Source: Gammaproteobacteria bacterium
GTDB lineage: Bacteria > Pseudomonadota > Gammaproteobacteria > Xanthomonadales > SZUA-36
NCBI GenBank assembly: GCA_024277815.1
Contig: JAJRUM010000076.1
Span: 20,514-84,513 of the forward strand
Length of the DNA: 64,000 bases
Direction of reading: 5' to 3'
Shown: positions 1-9,396 of the stretch, in pieces
Position numbering within the stretch: the stretch's first letter is position 1
Layout: every line of letters starts with the position of its first letter
Translations under genes and position numbers: made by a program
Notes under the pieces: model-generated
Told to the model about the DNA's origin: nothing
The model's database searches: none
The model's input: the letters and a program-made list of their open reading frames with translations, nothing else

Positions 1-1302
1 AGTACCGCATTTGCAGGATTGCCGGCGGCGGTTGATGGCCAGCCACTACCTTCATTGGCACCCGTACTCAAGGAGGTCACCCCGTCTGTTGTCAACGTGT
101 ACACGCAGACCCGGGTGCGGGTGCGTAGCCCGTTACTGGATGACCCCATTTTCCGGCGTTTCTTCAATGTGCCGGATGTGCCGCGAGAGCGGGTATCACA
201 AAGCCTGGGTTCGGGTGTCATAGTTGATGCGGCCAGGGGCTATGTGCTGACCAACAACCATGTCATTGCTCGTGCAGACGAAATCCGGGTGGGCCTTAAA
301 GATGGGCGCAGCCTGCAAGCCAAACTGATTGGCACCGATCCGGATACCGACCTTGCGGTGATTCAGATTCCGGCGGAAGACCTCACCGCGTTGCCACTGG
401 CCAAAGCCGGTGAACTGCAAGTCGGGGATTTTGTGGTCGCCGTGGGCAATCCCTTTGGCCTGGGACAAACCGTGACTTCGGGTATTGTCAGCGCCTTGGG
501 GCGTACCGGACTGCGCGGCCTGGAATATCAGAACTTTATTCAGACCGATGCTTCCATCAACCCTGGCAACTCCGGCGGTGCGCTGATTAATTTGCGCGGT
601 GAACTGGTGGGTATCAACAGTGCAATTTTTACGCCCAGTGGCGGGAATGTTGGCATCGGCTTTGCCATTCCATCTTCCATGGCAAGTTATGTGATGGACC
701 AGTTGATACGTTTTGGTGAAGTACGGCGGGGCACGCTGGGTATGTTGGTGCAGGACCTCACCGCTGAACTGGCGGGTGCTTTTTCCATGGAAGCCAGCCA
801 CGGCGCATTGGTGGCGGAGCTGACTGCAGGTTCTTCGGCCGAGGATGCGGGGTTGCGGCCCGGTGACGTGATTGTGCGCATGGCGGGCAGGCAAATCAGG
901 GATGCCCAGGATTTCTACAACGCGGAGGGCGGCATTGCGCTCGGTGAGGTATTACAGATCGAGTATTCCAGGGAAGGCAAGATTCGGCGTGCTTCGCTGG
1001 TCATTCAGGCCGTGCCGGAGTTGGCGGGTGGCGAGATTGATCGCCGCCTTGATGGTGCGGTGTTTACCGACCTGAATGTACGGCACAAGCAGAACAACCT
1101 GTCCGGTGTGCTGGTGGATGAACTGGACCCGCGCAGCCGGCTTGCCCGTGAGGGCTTTGCCGAGGGCGATATTATTACCGGCGCGAATCGTCAGCGGGTG
1201 CGTAACCTGGTCGATTTAACCCGTGCACTGGAGCATGTGCGTGGCAGTATTCTTTTACAGGTTCGGCGCGAAGGGCGGGTTTACATCGCCCGCATTGACT
1301 AG
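1..1302 (+). CDS. DegQ/DegP-like periplasmic serine protease (HtrA), 5' end outside window
   Basis: Envelope protease and chaperone of the HtrA family that degrades misfolded periplasmic proteins. The reading frame is open from base 1, and the first residues (STAFA, then GLPAA) look like the end of a signal peptide, so the true start lies upstream of the window; the TTG at 19 is probably internal. The catalytic triad is visible: His in TNNHVIA (259-261), Asp in DTDLAV (349-351) and Ser in GNSGGAL (571-573). Two PDZ domains follow, the first at about 715-1015 and the second at about 1055-1300. Two PDZ domains favour the DegP/DegQ/MucD type over single-PDZ DegS. It ends 63 bp before the aminopeptidase frame on the same strand. 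Confidence 0.93.
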   Translation, partial: STAFAGLPAAVDGQPLPSLAPVLKEVTPSVVNVYTQTRVRVRSPLLDDPIFRRFFNVPDVPRERVSQSLGSGVIVDAARGYVLTNNHVIARADEIRVGLKDGRSLQAKLIGTDPDTDLAVIQIPAEDLTALPLAKAGELQVGDFVVAVGNPFGLGQTVTSGIVSALGRTGLRGLEYQNFIQTDASINPGNSGGALINLRGELVGINSAIFTPSGGNVGIGFAIPSSMASYVMDQLIRFGEVRRGTLGMLVQDLTAELAGAFSMEASHGALVAELTAGSSAEDAGLRPGDVIVRMAGRQIRDAQDFYNAEGGIALGEVLQIEYSREGKIRRASLVIQAVPELAGGEIDRRLDGAVFTDLNVRHKQNNLSGVLVDELDPRSRLAREGFAEGDIITGANRQRVRNLVDLTRALEHVRGSILLQVRREGRVYIARID

Positions 1303-1365
1303 CTATCCGCCAGCCACAGATTTCACAGTACAATTGCAGTATTCCCAGCTTCAGAGAATTTAAAC

Positions 1366-2739
1366 ATGAGCAAACCATTCAACACCAGTGGTGACGGCTT
1401 GTCGCTTTATCCGGTGCACACCGGCAACTATGAGCAATGGCTACAGGATGTACCCGGAATTCAGCGAAAATGGCTGCAGGCATCCGGTTTCCGCGCCCAG
1501 CCCGGCGAGCTGTGCAGCTTGCCGGGTGTCAACGGTGAGTTACATGGATATGTCTTTGGCATGCAGGACGACGGGTGGCTGTATCAACTGGCAGCACTGC
1601 CGGCGAAACTGGCTGCAGGCAGTTACCAACTGGTGGCCGACTAGACGCCGGAGCAGCGTTTGCAAGCCAGCCTTGGCTGGGGCCTGGGCTGCTACAAATT
1701 CAGCCTCTACTGCAAACCACCTGCGGAAACACCAAGCCTGGCATTGGGAGAGGATATTGCTGTGCAGGCGGAACAGCTGCGGGCAGCCCAATGCCTGGTA
1801 CGTGACCTGATTAATACACCGACTGAGGATATGGGTCCGTTGCAACTGGCCGATGCGATGCAGACCCAGGCAGATGCACTTGGCGCCCACATGTCAGTCG
1901 TCCACGGTGATGAGCTGCTGAGTGAGAATTTTCCTGCGATACATGCCGTTGGGCGTGCCTCGGAGCGGGAGCCACGGTTGCTGAAAATGGAGTGGGGCGA
2001 CAAGCATGCCCCGTTGTTGGTGCTGTGTGGCAAGGGCGTATGTTTTGATACCGGGGGGCTGAATCTTAAGCCCGCCGCAGGCATGCGCCTGATGAAAAAG
2101 GATATGGGTGGCGCTGCCCATGTAATAGCTCTGGCAAAGCTGGTCATTGAGTATCAATTGCCGGTGAGGTTGCTGGTGTTAATTCCTGCTGTTGAGAATT
2201 CAGTATCTGGTAATTCATATCGCCCCGGTGATGTGATTGCCAGCCGCAAAGGCCTCAGCATTGAAATCGGCAACACGGATGCAGAAGGCCGCGTTGTGTT
2301 GGCCGACGCATTGGCGTATGCCTGCGAACACGAGCCAGACCTGGTGATGGATTTCGCGACACTGACTGGCGCAGCGAGAATAGCTATGGGACCTGATTTA
2401 CCACCGATATTCAGCAATGACATCAGCATCGCCAATGAGCTGGTAGCCATTGGTGAGCGGGCAGAAGACCCGTTGTGGGCATTGCCTCTCTACCAGCCTT
2501 ACAACGACCTGATTAAAAGCCGGATAGCTGACCTCAGTAATGTCGGTAAGACCAGCTATGGTGGTTGTATAACGGCTGCGTTGTTTCTGCAGCATTTCGT
2601 TACAGAGGCCACCGACTGGGTCCACATTGACACCTTTGGCTGGAATCAGACCGCAAGGCCGGGCCGGCCGGTGGGTGGGGAAGCGCTGGGGCTCAGGGCT
2701 GCGTTTGACTATCTGAAAAAACGCTATGGCTCTGCCTGA
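1366..2739 (+). pseudogene. M17 leucyl aminopeptidase family gene interrupted by an in-frame amber codon
   Basis: Cytosolic metallo-aminopeptidase of family M17 (PepA/PepB-like), which removes N-terminal residues from peptides. One frame of 457 codons runs from ATG 1366 to 2739 and is broken only by a TAG at 1642-1644 (codon 93). The flanking residues, ...YQLVAD-stop-TPEQRLQASLGW, read as one continuous protein. The catalytic half downstream is intact, with the metal-site segment CFDTGGLNLKP, the KKDMGGAAH segment and the family signature NTDAEGRV. The N-terminal half is a normal non-catalytic M17 domain. A single TTG to TAG change would explain the break. An internal start at 1660 could yield the catalytic part alone. 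A sequencing error or suppression is possible. Confidence 0.85.
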
Positions 2740-2745
2740 CGGTGC

Positions 2746-3897
2746 CTATAACAGTACAAAACCGGCAATGGCCACGCCGGCGGTAACCAGCGACAACAGC
2801 AGCATGTAGCTGATGCCGATTGCGAAAAACTTGCCCACAGTCAGCAACCAGTTTTGCTGGTAGACCACGCGCAGGGAAATGAGCAGGTAGACCGGAATCC
2901 ATATCCAGATAGCCGTTTGCAACCAGTTGCTGGCGGTTGCCGCGGCGGCAAAGTCGGATGCACTTAGCAAGTCGCTGGCCGTGCTGATCAGCAGCAGCAA
3001 AATCAGGCAGCAAAAAATGAACGCGTGGTTATGCAGCGAAAAGATCAGGTGTTCGACATAGAAGCGTTTCGCAAACAAATACCAGAACTTGAAAATCAGC
3101 GCCACAAACGGCAGCAGGACGAACATGGTGGCGGGCAGAATATCCAGCATCTTGTCTACGATCAGGCCGGGGTTTTCATCAAGCAATTCAGCTTTTTTTG
3201 GGGATTCTTCAATTTCATCATTGATCAGCTCATTGATCCGGTCAGGTAGCCACAGAACGTCTACCGGATTGGTTTCACGATCCCAGGGCTTGTCATTGAA
3301 GGTGAAATCATGCTTGCTGATAATGGGTTCGTCGGTATCTTCCTCGGCCAGAATCGTGGCTATTTCAATTTGCGTGCTTTCGTCAAGCGGCAGGCTTTGC
3401 AGAGCGTCCCCAAGCTTCTTTAACTGTTCTTTTTCGGCCTCTGTCTCCGTTGATATCTGAATAATGGGTCCGCTATCACCTTGACGGCTGGGGTCATTGA
3501 TGGAAATGGCATCTCCAGATAGTAACGTTGCCAGCAGGAAAAAAGCGATGCTGGCGAATACATACAGGCGCATCGGCGGCGTGTAGCGAAAGCGCCGGCC
3601 GTTCATATAGTCCCGGGTCAGTCGGCCCGGCTTGAACAACAAGGGCTTGAGCGTGCGCATGAAGCGTGAATCCAGGTCCAGCAGATCCTCCATCAGATCT
3701 CTCAGCAAGGCGGGGAAAAAGCGCATGAAGTTACGGTCTGGCTGGCCACAGTAGTAGCAGAACGGCCCTTTTAGTTCGGTGCCACAATTCAGGCATTGAG
3801 TGGATCCGGCCAGTTTTCTGGTTGCCAGCGTCAGCGCCGGATCAGGTGTGTTTCTGGTGGCTGGCTGTGGCTGGCTGGTATCGTCAGAATCAGTCAT
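2746..3897 (-). CDS. DUF3667-type membrane protein with N-terminal zinc ribbon
   Basis: Inner-membrane protein of unknown function. I chose the ATG at 3897 (MTDSDDTSQPQ) over a longer frame because an AGGGAC ribosome site precedes it and the upstream residues are low-complexity shadow. Near residues 35-55 two CxxC pairs (CLNCGTELKGPFCYYCGQ) form a zinc ribbon. A basic segment follows (FKPGRLTRDYMNGRRFRY), typical of DUF3667 proteins, then a membrane segment (VFASIAFFLLATLL). After an acidic, probably soluble loop come about four more membrane helices to the C terminus. It is divergent from the MATE gene with 50 bp between them. No partner gene suggests a specific role. Confidence 0.8.
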   Translation of the reverse strand: MTDSDDTSQPQPATRNTPDPALTLATRKLAGSTQCLNCGTELKGPFCYYCGQPDRNFMRFFPALLRDLMEDLLDLDSRFMRTLKPLLFKPGRLTRDYMNGRRFRYTPPMRLYVFASIAFFLLATLLSGDAISINDPSRQGDSGPIIQISTETEAEKEQLKKLGDALQSLPLDESTQIEIATILAEEDTDEPIISKHDFTFNDKPWDRETNPVDVLWLPDRINELINDEIEESPKKAELLDENPGLIVDKMLDILPATMFVLLPFVALIFKFWYLFAKRFYVEHLIFSLHNHAFIFCCLILLLLISTASDLLSASDFAAAATASNWLQTAIWIWIPVYLLISLRVVYQQNWLLTVGKFFAIGISYMLLLSLVTAGVAIAGFVLL

Positions 3898-3947
3898 GTT
3901 GGCAGGTCCCTGTTGTACTACAATGCGCTCAAGTCTGATTGTAGCCA

Positions 3948-5321
3948 ATGAATACAACAAGCACACACAAGAATCACCTCGCAGAGATTTACCGGACACT
4001 GCAACTGGCCGCGCCGGTCATCATTGGCATGGTTGCCAGTTTTGGTATGAATTTCGTTGATACAGTGATGGCCGGCAGGTTACCACAGAAAGAGATTGCG
4101 CTGGCGGCCATCGCTACCGGAGGCGCCATCTGGTCTGCCATGCTGATGTTTGTGTTGGGGGTCATGATGGCAATCCAGCCAGTGGTAGCTCACCTGGATG
4201 GTGCTGGAGACCGCCGGCAAGCGGGTGCGATGGTCCGCCAGGGCCTATGGCTGGCGCTGGCTGCCGGGGTGCCATTCCTGGTGGTGTTGCTGCTCGGCGA
4301 AGCGATCCTGCAGGCCATGAGTGTAGACCCAAGTATTATCCCGACCGCAGTTGAGTACCTTGATGCGCTGGCATGGGGTGCGCCAGCGATGTGCGCGCTT
4401 TTGTTGCTGCGTTTTTTCAGTGAAGGCACCGGCCATACGCGGCCAACGATGTACATCGGCGTGTTGGGAATACTGCTGAATATCCCCCTTAACTATATCC
4501 TGATGTTTGGCAAGCTGGGCCTGCCCGCACTGGGTGCGCGCGGCACGGGTTTCGCGACCTCTATCGTTATCTGCCTGCAGTTGCTGGTGATGTTTGGTTA
4601 TGTGCGGATGCATAGTCACTTCAGGGATTATGCGCCGTTCACGCGGGTAGCTGGTACGCGCTGGGGACCGCAGTGGTCGCCAGTCTCACAGTTGCTTAAG
4701 ATCGGTTTGCCCATTGGCACCGGTATTTTTGTCGAGGGCAGCCTGTTTGTGGGTGCTGCGTTATTGATCGCACGACTTGGTCCGGTGCCGGCATCGGCAC
4801 ACCTCGTGGCTATCAACTACTCGGCCATGATGTTCATGGTGCCACTCGGCCTGGCCAGTGCGGTCACTACGCGCGTGGGCAACGCCCTCGGGCGGGCCGA
4901 CCCACAGGCCGCACGGTATGCCGGTATGATTGGCTTTTTTATCATGCTTTTTACTCAGACCCTGAGCGCTTCTTCGATGTTGCTGTTTCCGGAGTTCATC
5001 GTCGGAATTTATACGGATGATGTTGAGATCACGTCCATCGCGGTCAGTTTGCTGTTCCTGTCGGCTATTTTTCAATATGCCGATGGCGTCCAGATTTGCG
5101 CTGCGGGGGCACTGCGTGGCTTGAAAGACACTCTGGTACCGATGTTTATCAATATTGTCTCTTACCTGTTGATCGGTTTAAGCGTCGGGTATTACCTGAC
5201 CTTCAACAAGGGCATGGGGCCTGCCGGAATGTGGGTTGGCATGATCGTTGGCCTGTCATTTGGTGCCGTGCTGTTGCTGAGCCGCTTCCTGCACAAAAGC
5301 AGGAAGCTGATACAGGCCTGA
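3948..5321 (+). CDS. MATE family multidrug/cation antiporter
   Basis: Inner-membrane efflux protein of the MATE family (NorM-like), expected to export cationic drugs or metabolites in exchange for Na+ or H+. The 457-residue length matches the family. The N terminus carries the usual sequence (LAAPVIIGMVASFGMNFVDTVMAGR), and about twelve hydrophobic helices follow in two homologous halves. The ATG at 3948 is reasonable; it has no strong ribosome site. It ends 14 bp before the convergent PspA-like gene. The substrate cannot be read from sequence. Confidence 0.9.
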   Translation: MNTTSTHKNHLAEIYRTLQLAAPVIIGMVASFGMNFVDTVMAGRLPQKEIALAAIATGGAIWSAMLMFVLGVMMAIQPVVAHLDGAGDRRQAGAMVRQGLWLALAAGVPFLVVLLLGEAILQAMSVDPSIIPTAVEYLDALAWGAPAMCALLLLRFFSEGTGHTRPTMYIGVLGILLNIPLNYILMFGKLGLPALGARGTGFATSIVICLQLLVMFGYVRMHSHFRDYAPFTRVAGTRWGPQWSPVSQLLKIGLPIGTGIFVEGSLFVGAALLIARLGPVPASAHLVAINYSAMMFMVPLGLASAVTTRVGNALGRADPQAARYAGMIGFFIMLFTQTLSASSMLLFPEFIVGIYTDDVEITSIAVSLLFLSAIFQYADGVQICAAGALRGLKDTLVPMFINIVSYLLIGLSVGYYLTFNKGMGPAGMWVGMIVGLSFGAVLLLSRFLHKSRKLIQA

Positions 5322-5335
5322 CCCCCTTCTGAGGT

Positions 5336-6058
5336 CTATTCAGCGTCAGGTTGATTATCTGCTGCGCCATTTGTTGTAGGGGTCGGTTGTGGTGCGATGC
5401 GATTCTTCAACTTCGCCAGTTCAGCTTCGATCTCAGGGTCGGAAACCGTATTGTCCGCTGTCCAGGCATTGCCGGCCTCGCCACCGAATTCGTATGAACG
5501 AACGCGGGCTTCAAGCCGGTCGACCTGCGACTGCAGATGTTCAAACCGGCCCATGGCCCGGCGGACCTTGCGCTCTGCAGGGGAAAGTGACTGGTGGTTT
5601 TCCGGTCTGCGCCGGCCAGCAGGTGAGCCTTGTTGTAATTGGATGTCTTTCAGCCGGGTTTTGGCCTCAAGAAGCTTGTTTTTCAGTGTCGCGACATCGA
5701 ACTCCAGTTGCACAATGCGGGTATCCAGGCTGGCGGACTCTTCATTGGCAGATACCAGGGTCTGCTCGAGCTCGGCTTTGGTCTTGAGCGCGGTGACTGC
5801 GAGGTCATCACGATGGGTTGCCACTGCTTGCTCCGCGCGTTCTGCCCACTGCTGTATTTCACGTTCAAGGCGTTCGCTCATGCCATGCAGGTGAGACTGT
5901 TCTGCGAGCAGGTCAGCACTGGCGAGACGGGCATCTTCAGCTGCGTCTTCCATATCGCGGATCAGGGCTCTGAGTAGTTTTTCCGGGTCTTCCGCTTTCT
6001 CAATCAATGAATTTACATTTGCAGCGATAACGTAGCGCAGGCGAGAAAATGTTCCCAT
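5336..6058 (-). CDS. PspA/IM30 (ESCRT-III-like) family protein
   Basis: A 240-residue, almost wholly alpha-helical coiled-coil protein of the PspA/Vipp1 family, which binds and remodels the inner membrane under envelope stress. The N terminus (MGTFSRLRYVIAANVNSLIEKAEDPEKLL) is the typical amphipathic helix and first conserved region. A long charged heptad-rich hairpin covers about 25-190. The C-terminal 50 residues are low-complexity and Pro/Thr-rich. No pspB, pspC or pspF neighbour is present, so this is an isolated paralogue rather than a canonical psp operon. Confidence 0.88.
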   Translation of the reverse strand: MGTFSRLRYVIAANVNSLIEKAEDPEKLLRALIRDMEDAAEDARLASADLLAEQSHLHGMSERLEREIQQWAERAEQAVATHRDDLAVTALKTKAELEQTLVSANEESASLDTRIVQLEFDVATLKNKLLEAKTRLKDIQLQQGSPAGRRRPENHQSLSPAERKVRRAMGRFEHLQSQVDRLEARVRSYEFGGEAGNAWTADNTVSDPEIEAELAKLKNRIAPQPTPTTNGAADNQPDAE

Positions 6059-6289
6059 GGTCAGGATTCCTTCGTGTTAATCATGTGTATTGACTAATGC
6101 AGTATTCATGCCATCGGAAAACTCTCATATAAACCATGTGGTTATAGATTTCACGCGGTGCCTTCAGGGCGGCGGAGTGGTCTTTTTGGCAAACTGTTGG
6201 TTTTTTCGCCAGCAATGTGACCATCGGCGGATTGTGATCAGTCGCCACTGTCCATACAATGGTCGCCAGTTACTTCAACAGGCGGCAGC

Positions 6290-8140
6290 ATGACCAATCA
6301 ACGTTCTCTCCCGGCAAAATTTGCATTGGGAGTCTGGCACTTCATTAACGGCAGCAGAAAAGTTTTTCTGAACCTGCTCTTTTTCGGGCTTATCTACGCA
6401 GTTTATGCCGGGCTGTCACAAGCACCGGAGCTGGCTCGCCTGAAAACTGATACCAGCCTGGTTATCCGCCCCTACGGTAATGTGGTTGAGCAATATTCGA
6501 GCACGCCGATGGACCGGGCACTACAGGAAGCGATGGGGCAGGAGCAGTCCGAAACGCGCTTACGTGACATGCTGGAGGCTATCCACCGGGCGGCAACAGA
6601 TAACGACATAAGCCGCGTGGTGATTGACCCCAGTTATTTGCAGGGCATCGGCCTTGCCGCACTGAAGGACCTTGGCCATGCTGTAGATGCGTTCAGGACC
6701 ACGGGCAAGCCGGTGATTGCTGTGGCAGAAAACCTTGGCCAGCACCAGTATTACCTGGCTTCTCTGGCAGATGAAATCTGGTTGAATCCAAATGGGACGG
6801 TCTGGATCGATGGCTACTCCAGTTACCGGCATTATTACCGTGAAGGCCTGGAAAAACTGGCGGTTGAAATCAACCTGTTCAGGGTAGGAGAGTACAAGTC
6901 CGCAATGGAACCATTTATCCGTGATGACATGTCGCCTGCCGCGGAGGAAGCCGGCAGGTACTGGATGAACGACTTGTGGCAACAGTATCTTGAGGGTGTT
7001 TCTGAACACCGGGGCATACCGCTGGAGACCCTGACCAGGGCGATTGACGACATGCCTGCACGGATCGAGGCCGTGGGTGGTAATTTTGCGCAGTATGCGC
7101 TGGAGCTTGGTCTTGTTGACCGCCTTATGTCTGCACCCGAGTCCCGCCAGGAATTGGCACGCCTGACAACGCCTGATAAGGCGGGTGACAGCTATCGTGC
7201 GGTCGGTATGCTGGATTACCTTGATCTGACCAACAAGCAAAAGGTCTTAACCGAGGACAAGCAGGTTGCAATTGTGATTGCTGAGGGCGAGATCGTCAGT
7301 GGCCGTCACCCCGCTGGACGTATTGGCTCTATCTCAACGGCTGAACAGCTGCGGCGCGTGGCGCGTGACGACAAGGTAGCGGCGGTGGTTGTGCGTATCA
7401 ATAGCCCGGGGGGTGAGGCATTTGCATCCGAGATTCTGCGCCTTGAGTTACAGCAAATACGTGATTCCGGCAAGAAAGTGATCGTATCAATGGGCAATGT
7501 TGCGGCATCCGGTGGTTATTGGATGGCCATGGCCGCTGATGAGGTCTGGGCGAGTCCGGCGACTATCACAGGCTCCATTGGCGTATTTGGTATGTTGCCG
7601 ACGTTTGCAGGCACTCTGGGCAAGATTGGCGTGCATACGGATGGTTTCGGAACGACCGATATTGCCGGCAAGATCAGGCTTGACCGTTCACTGGATCCTG
7701 CCATGGCGCGCCTGCTTCAGGCCAGTACGGAAAGGGTCTACCAGCAGTTCCTTAGCCTGGTCAGAGTGGCTCGCGGGATGTCCACGCTGGCTGAAGTCGA
7801 TGCCGTTGCGCAGGGCCGGGTCTGGAGCGGCCAGCAGGCAGCATTAAAAGGTCTGGTCGATAAAACCGGAACATTTCAGGATGCCATTGATGCCGCTGCC
7901 CGCAGCGCCGGCCTGGGTGAGGATTACCAGGTTGAGTGGGTGGAGCCCAAGCAGTCGGCAATGGATAAATTATTTACAGAACTCATGGCGGATGCGGTAG
8001 CGTCCTTTGATCTGGCTGTCAGTACACCCTTCAACCTGCCCCAATCGTGGCTGCAGGGTATGCTGGATGATTTACAGTTTATTGCCGAAAAAGAGGGCAA
8101 ATTCACCGTCGCTGCTTACTGCTTGTGCAGTATTCAATAA
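6290..8140 (+). CDS. sppA: signal peptide peptidase SppA, 67K type
   Basis: Inner-membrane serine protease that digests released signal peptides. At 616 residues it is the tandem-domain (67K) form. An N-terminal membrane anchor lies at about 25-43 (VFLNLLFFGLIYAVYAG). The catalytic Ser/Lys dyad is split between the halves as in E. coli SppA: Lys203 in RVGEYKSAMEPF of the first half and Ser407 in NVAASGGYW of the second. The start codon is the ATG at 6290. The last residues overlap by 7 bp the stop region of the convergent lipoprotein gene. The 230 bp upstream hold no gene I can support. Confidence 0.95.
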   Translation: MTNQRSLPAKFALGVWHFINGSRKVFLNLLFFGLIYAVYAGLSQAPELARLKTDTSLVIRPYGNVVEQYSSTPMDRALQEAMGQEQSETRLRDMLEAIHRAATDNDISRVVIDPSYLQGIGLAALKDLGHAVDAFRTTGKPVIAVAENLGQHQYYLASLADEIWLNPNGTVWIDGYSSYRHYYREGLEKLAVEINLFRVGEYKSAMEPFIRDDMSPAAEEAGRYWMNDLWQQYLEGVSEHRGIPLETLTRAIDDMPARIEAVGGNFAQYALELGLVDRLMSAPESRQELARLTTPDKAGDSYRAVGMLDYLDLTNKQKVLTEDKQVAIVIAEGEIVSGRHPAGRIGSISTAEQLRRVARDDKVAAVVVRINSPGGEAFASEILRLELQQIRDSGKKVIVSMGNVAASGGYWMAMAADEVWASPATITGSIGVFGMLPTFAGTLGKIGVHTDGFGTTDIAGKIRLDRSLDPAMARLLQASTERVYQQFLSLVRVARGMSTLAEVDAVAQGRVWSGQQAALKGLVDKTGTFQDAIDAAARSAGLGEDYQVEWVEPKQSAMDKLFTELMADAVASFDLAVSTPFNLPQSWLQGMLDDLQFIAEKEGKFTVAAYCLCSIQ

Positions 8141-8556
8141 CTCTTCTGAGTAGGATCAGGAAGCCCTGAATGCAATAACCAGCGCTCACGTTGCTGGTCA
8201 TATTTCCAGTATTGTTCATCGATAATGGTGCGCTCACGGGCCTGGTTTTTATTGAATATGTGTAGCTCAACCACCTGAATCAGGCCGTCGCCGTTATCGA
8301 TCGGGGCTGAAGAGCGCAAGATGTATTGTGTCACCCGAAACAATCGCAAACGGTCCATTTCCAATCGCGAAATAGGGTGATCCTTCTGGTACTCAGGTGA
8401 AATAAAGTTGGCTGCAGCATCCCACTGGGCCCAGCGAACGATGGTTTCGTATTGCTTCAATGTTTCAGACAGGTCCTTGTCTTCCTTGGTTTGCGGGCAA
8501 CCCATCAGCAGAACAGCGACGCCGAGCAGGGTGATAGTGCGCAGGATGGTTTTCAT
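8134..8556 (-). CDS. small lipoprotein of unknown function
   Basis: A 140-residue putative lipoprotein. The ATG at 8556 follows an AGGAAG ribosome site and begins a clear type II signal: a hydrophobic core, then LLMGC with the lipidated Cys at residue 20. The mature part is mostly helical and charged (ETLKQYETIVRWAQWDAAANF), then beta-rich with repeated Trp/Tyr toward the C terminus (WKYDQQRERWLL). This resembles small periplasmic NTF2-like or DUF4440-like folds, but I cannot assign a family. It lies 22 bp downstream of the broken Kazal gene and may share its transcript. Confidence 0.7.
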   Translation of the reverse strand: MKTILRTITLLGVAVLLMGCPQTKEDKDLSETLKQYETIVRWAQWDAAANFISPEYQKDHPISRLEMDRLRLFRVTQYILRSSAPIDNGDGLIQVVELHIFNKNQARERTIIDEQYWKYDQQRERWLLHSGLPDPTQKSY

Positions 8557-8578
8557 TTTGTGGGCTTCCTGGTTGCTG

Positions 8579-8905
8579 TTAAAGATTGGATTTGGCCGGC
8601 GTTGCTGAGCCATTGCCGGATTGGTCGCCGCAAGCCCCGGGAGTGCTGTCAGGTACACCTGCGCCACGGGCACTGCAGGCATTACCGTAGGTTTTCCCAT
8701 CACAGCCACAAACCGGGTCATACTGCATGGTACACGGGATGGGCCCCGGAGGTGGTGTGACCTGGCACTTCTCCGCTGCGGGCGGTGTTCCCGTAACAAC
8801 CGGCTGTTCGGCAGCAGTCCCGGACCCGGCGGGTTCAGCTCAGCCGAATAAGAACAAGCTGGTGAAGGCCAGCATCATTGCGATGGTCAAATAGTGCTTA
8901 GACAT
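8579..8905 (-). pseudogene. Kazal-type protease-inhibitor lipoprotein with TGA at the lipobox cysteine
   Basis: Frame of 108 codons starting at ATG 8905, preceded by GGAG and overlapping the dgkA stop (ATGTCTAA). Residues 1-21 form a signal peptide ending LFLFG; codon 22, where a lipoprotein needs Cys, is TGA (8840-8842). The frame then stays open through a Pro/Thr-rich linker to a Kazal-like domain: [12 protein letters not shown], then [20 protein letters not shown], then GACGDQ. Kazal domains are disulfide-rich serine-protease inhibitors. A single change from TGC or TGT explains the stop. With the stop read literally only a 21-residue peptide is made. The gene is too short and broken to appear as a normal ORF. 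It sits between dgkA and another lipoprotein on the same strand. Confidence 0.8.
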
Positions 8906-9269
8906 AAAATCTACTCCAGGCGACGCTCAGCCAGACAACGGCAAGAAAAATCAGTGCAAACATCACGGCCGTGGAGGCTATGTCCTTGGCCCGACCGGAA
9001 AGAGTGTGCTGTTCCGCACCGATACGGTCAACCGTATTCTCCACAGCACTGTTCAGTAGTTCCACGATGATCAGTACAAACAGTGGGGTGATAAGTAATA
9101 GCCACTCAATCATCGAACGGGCCAGCCACACCGAGGCCGGCAACAGGATAACAGTCAGGCCAAGTTCCTGCCTGAAGGCAGCCTCATACCTGAAAGCATC
9201 GCGGAAACCGCGAAAAGAATTGCCGGTGGCCTTGATGATCCGGTTGATGCCGGTGAGTCCGGGTTTCAC
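8898..9269 (-). CDS. dgkA: diacylglycerol kinase
   Basis: Small integral-membrane enzyme that phosphorylates diacylglycerol to phosphatidic acid, recycling the lipid left by membrane-derived glucan synthesis. I place the start at GTG 9269, because the product then begins five residues before the conserved TG-x-x-RIIKA segment, as in E. coli DgkA, and is 123 residues long. A TTG at 9299 would add ten atypical residues. Three membrane helices are visible, together with the catalytic signature ELLNSAVENTVDRIG and the downstream RAKDIASTAV segment. The stop overlaps the start of the Kazal frame by 8 bp. Confidence 0.95.
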   Translation of the reverse strand: MKPGLTGINRIIKATGNSFRGFRDAFRYEAAFRQELGLTVILLPASVWLARSMIEWLLLITPLFVLIIVELLNSAVENTVDRIGAEQHTLSGRAKDIASTAVMFALIFLAVVWLSVAWSRFYV

Positions 9270-9396
9270 CTGTGCGCTCTCTACTCTGCAGTGTGCCAAC
9301 TGGTATTATGCGTAAGTGGGCCGGTGGTGACAATCCGGCTGGCGATTATTTTGACCTGGCACAAGCTTGCCGGAACAACTTTGATGGGATACCTGA

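Noticed and set aside
6090..6293. 67-residue frame before sppA
   Set aside because: No family features and no ribosome site; it ends inside the sppA start region.
8840..8842. Selenocysteine insertion at the Kazal lipobox TGA
   Set aside because: No convincing SECIS hairpin at the required distance after the TGA, no Sec genes in view, and Sec cannot be assumed to replace a lipidated Cys. A nonsense change or base error is simpler.
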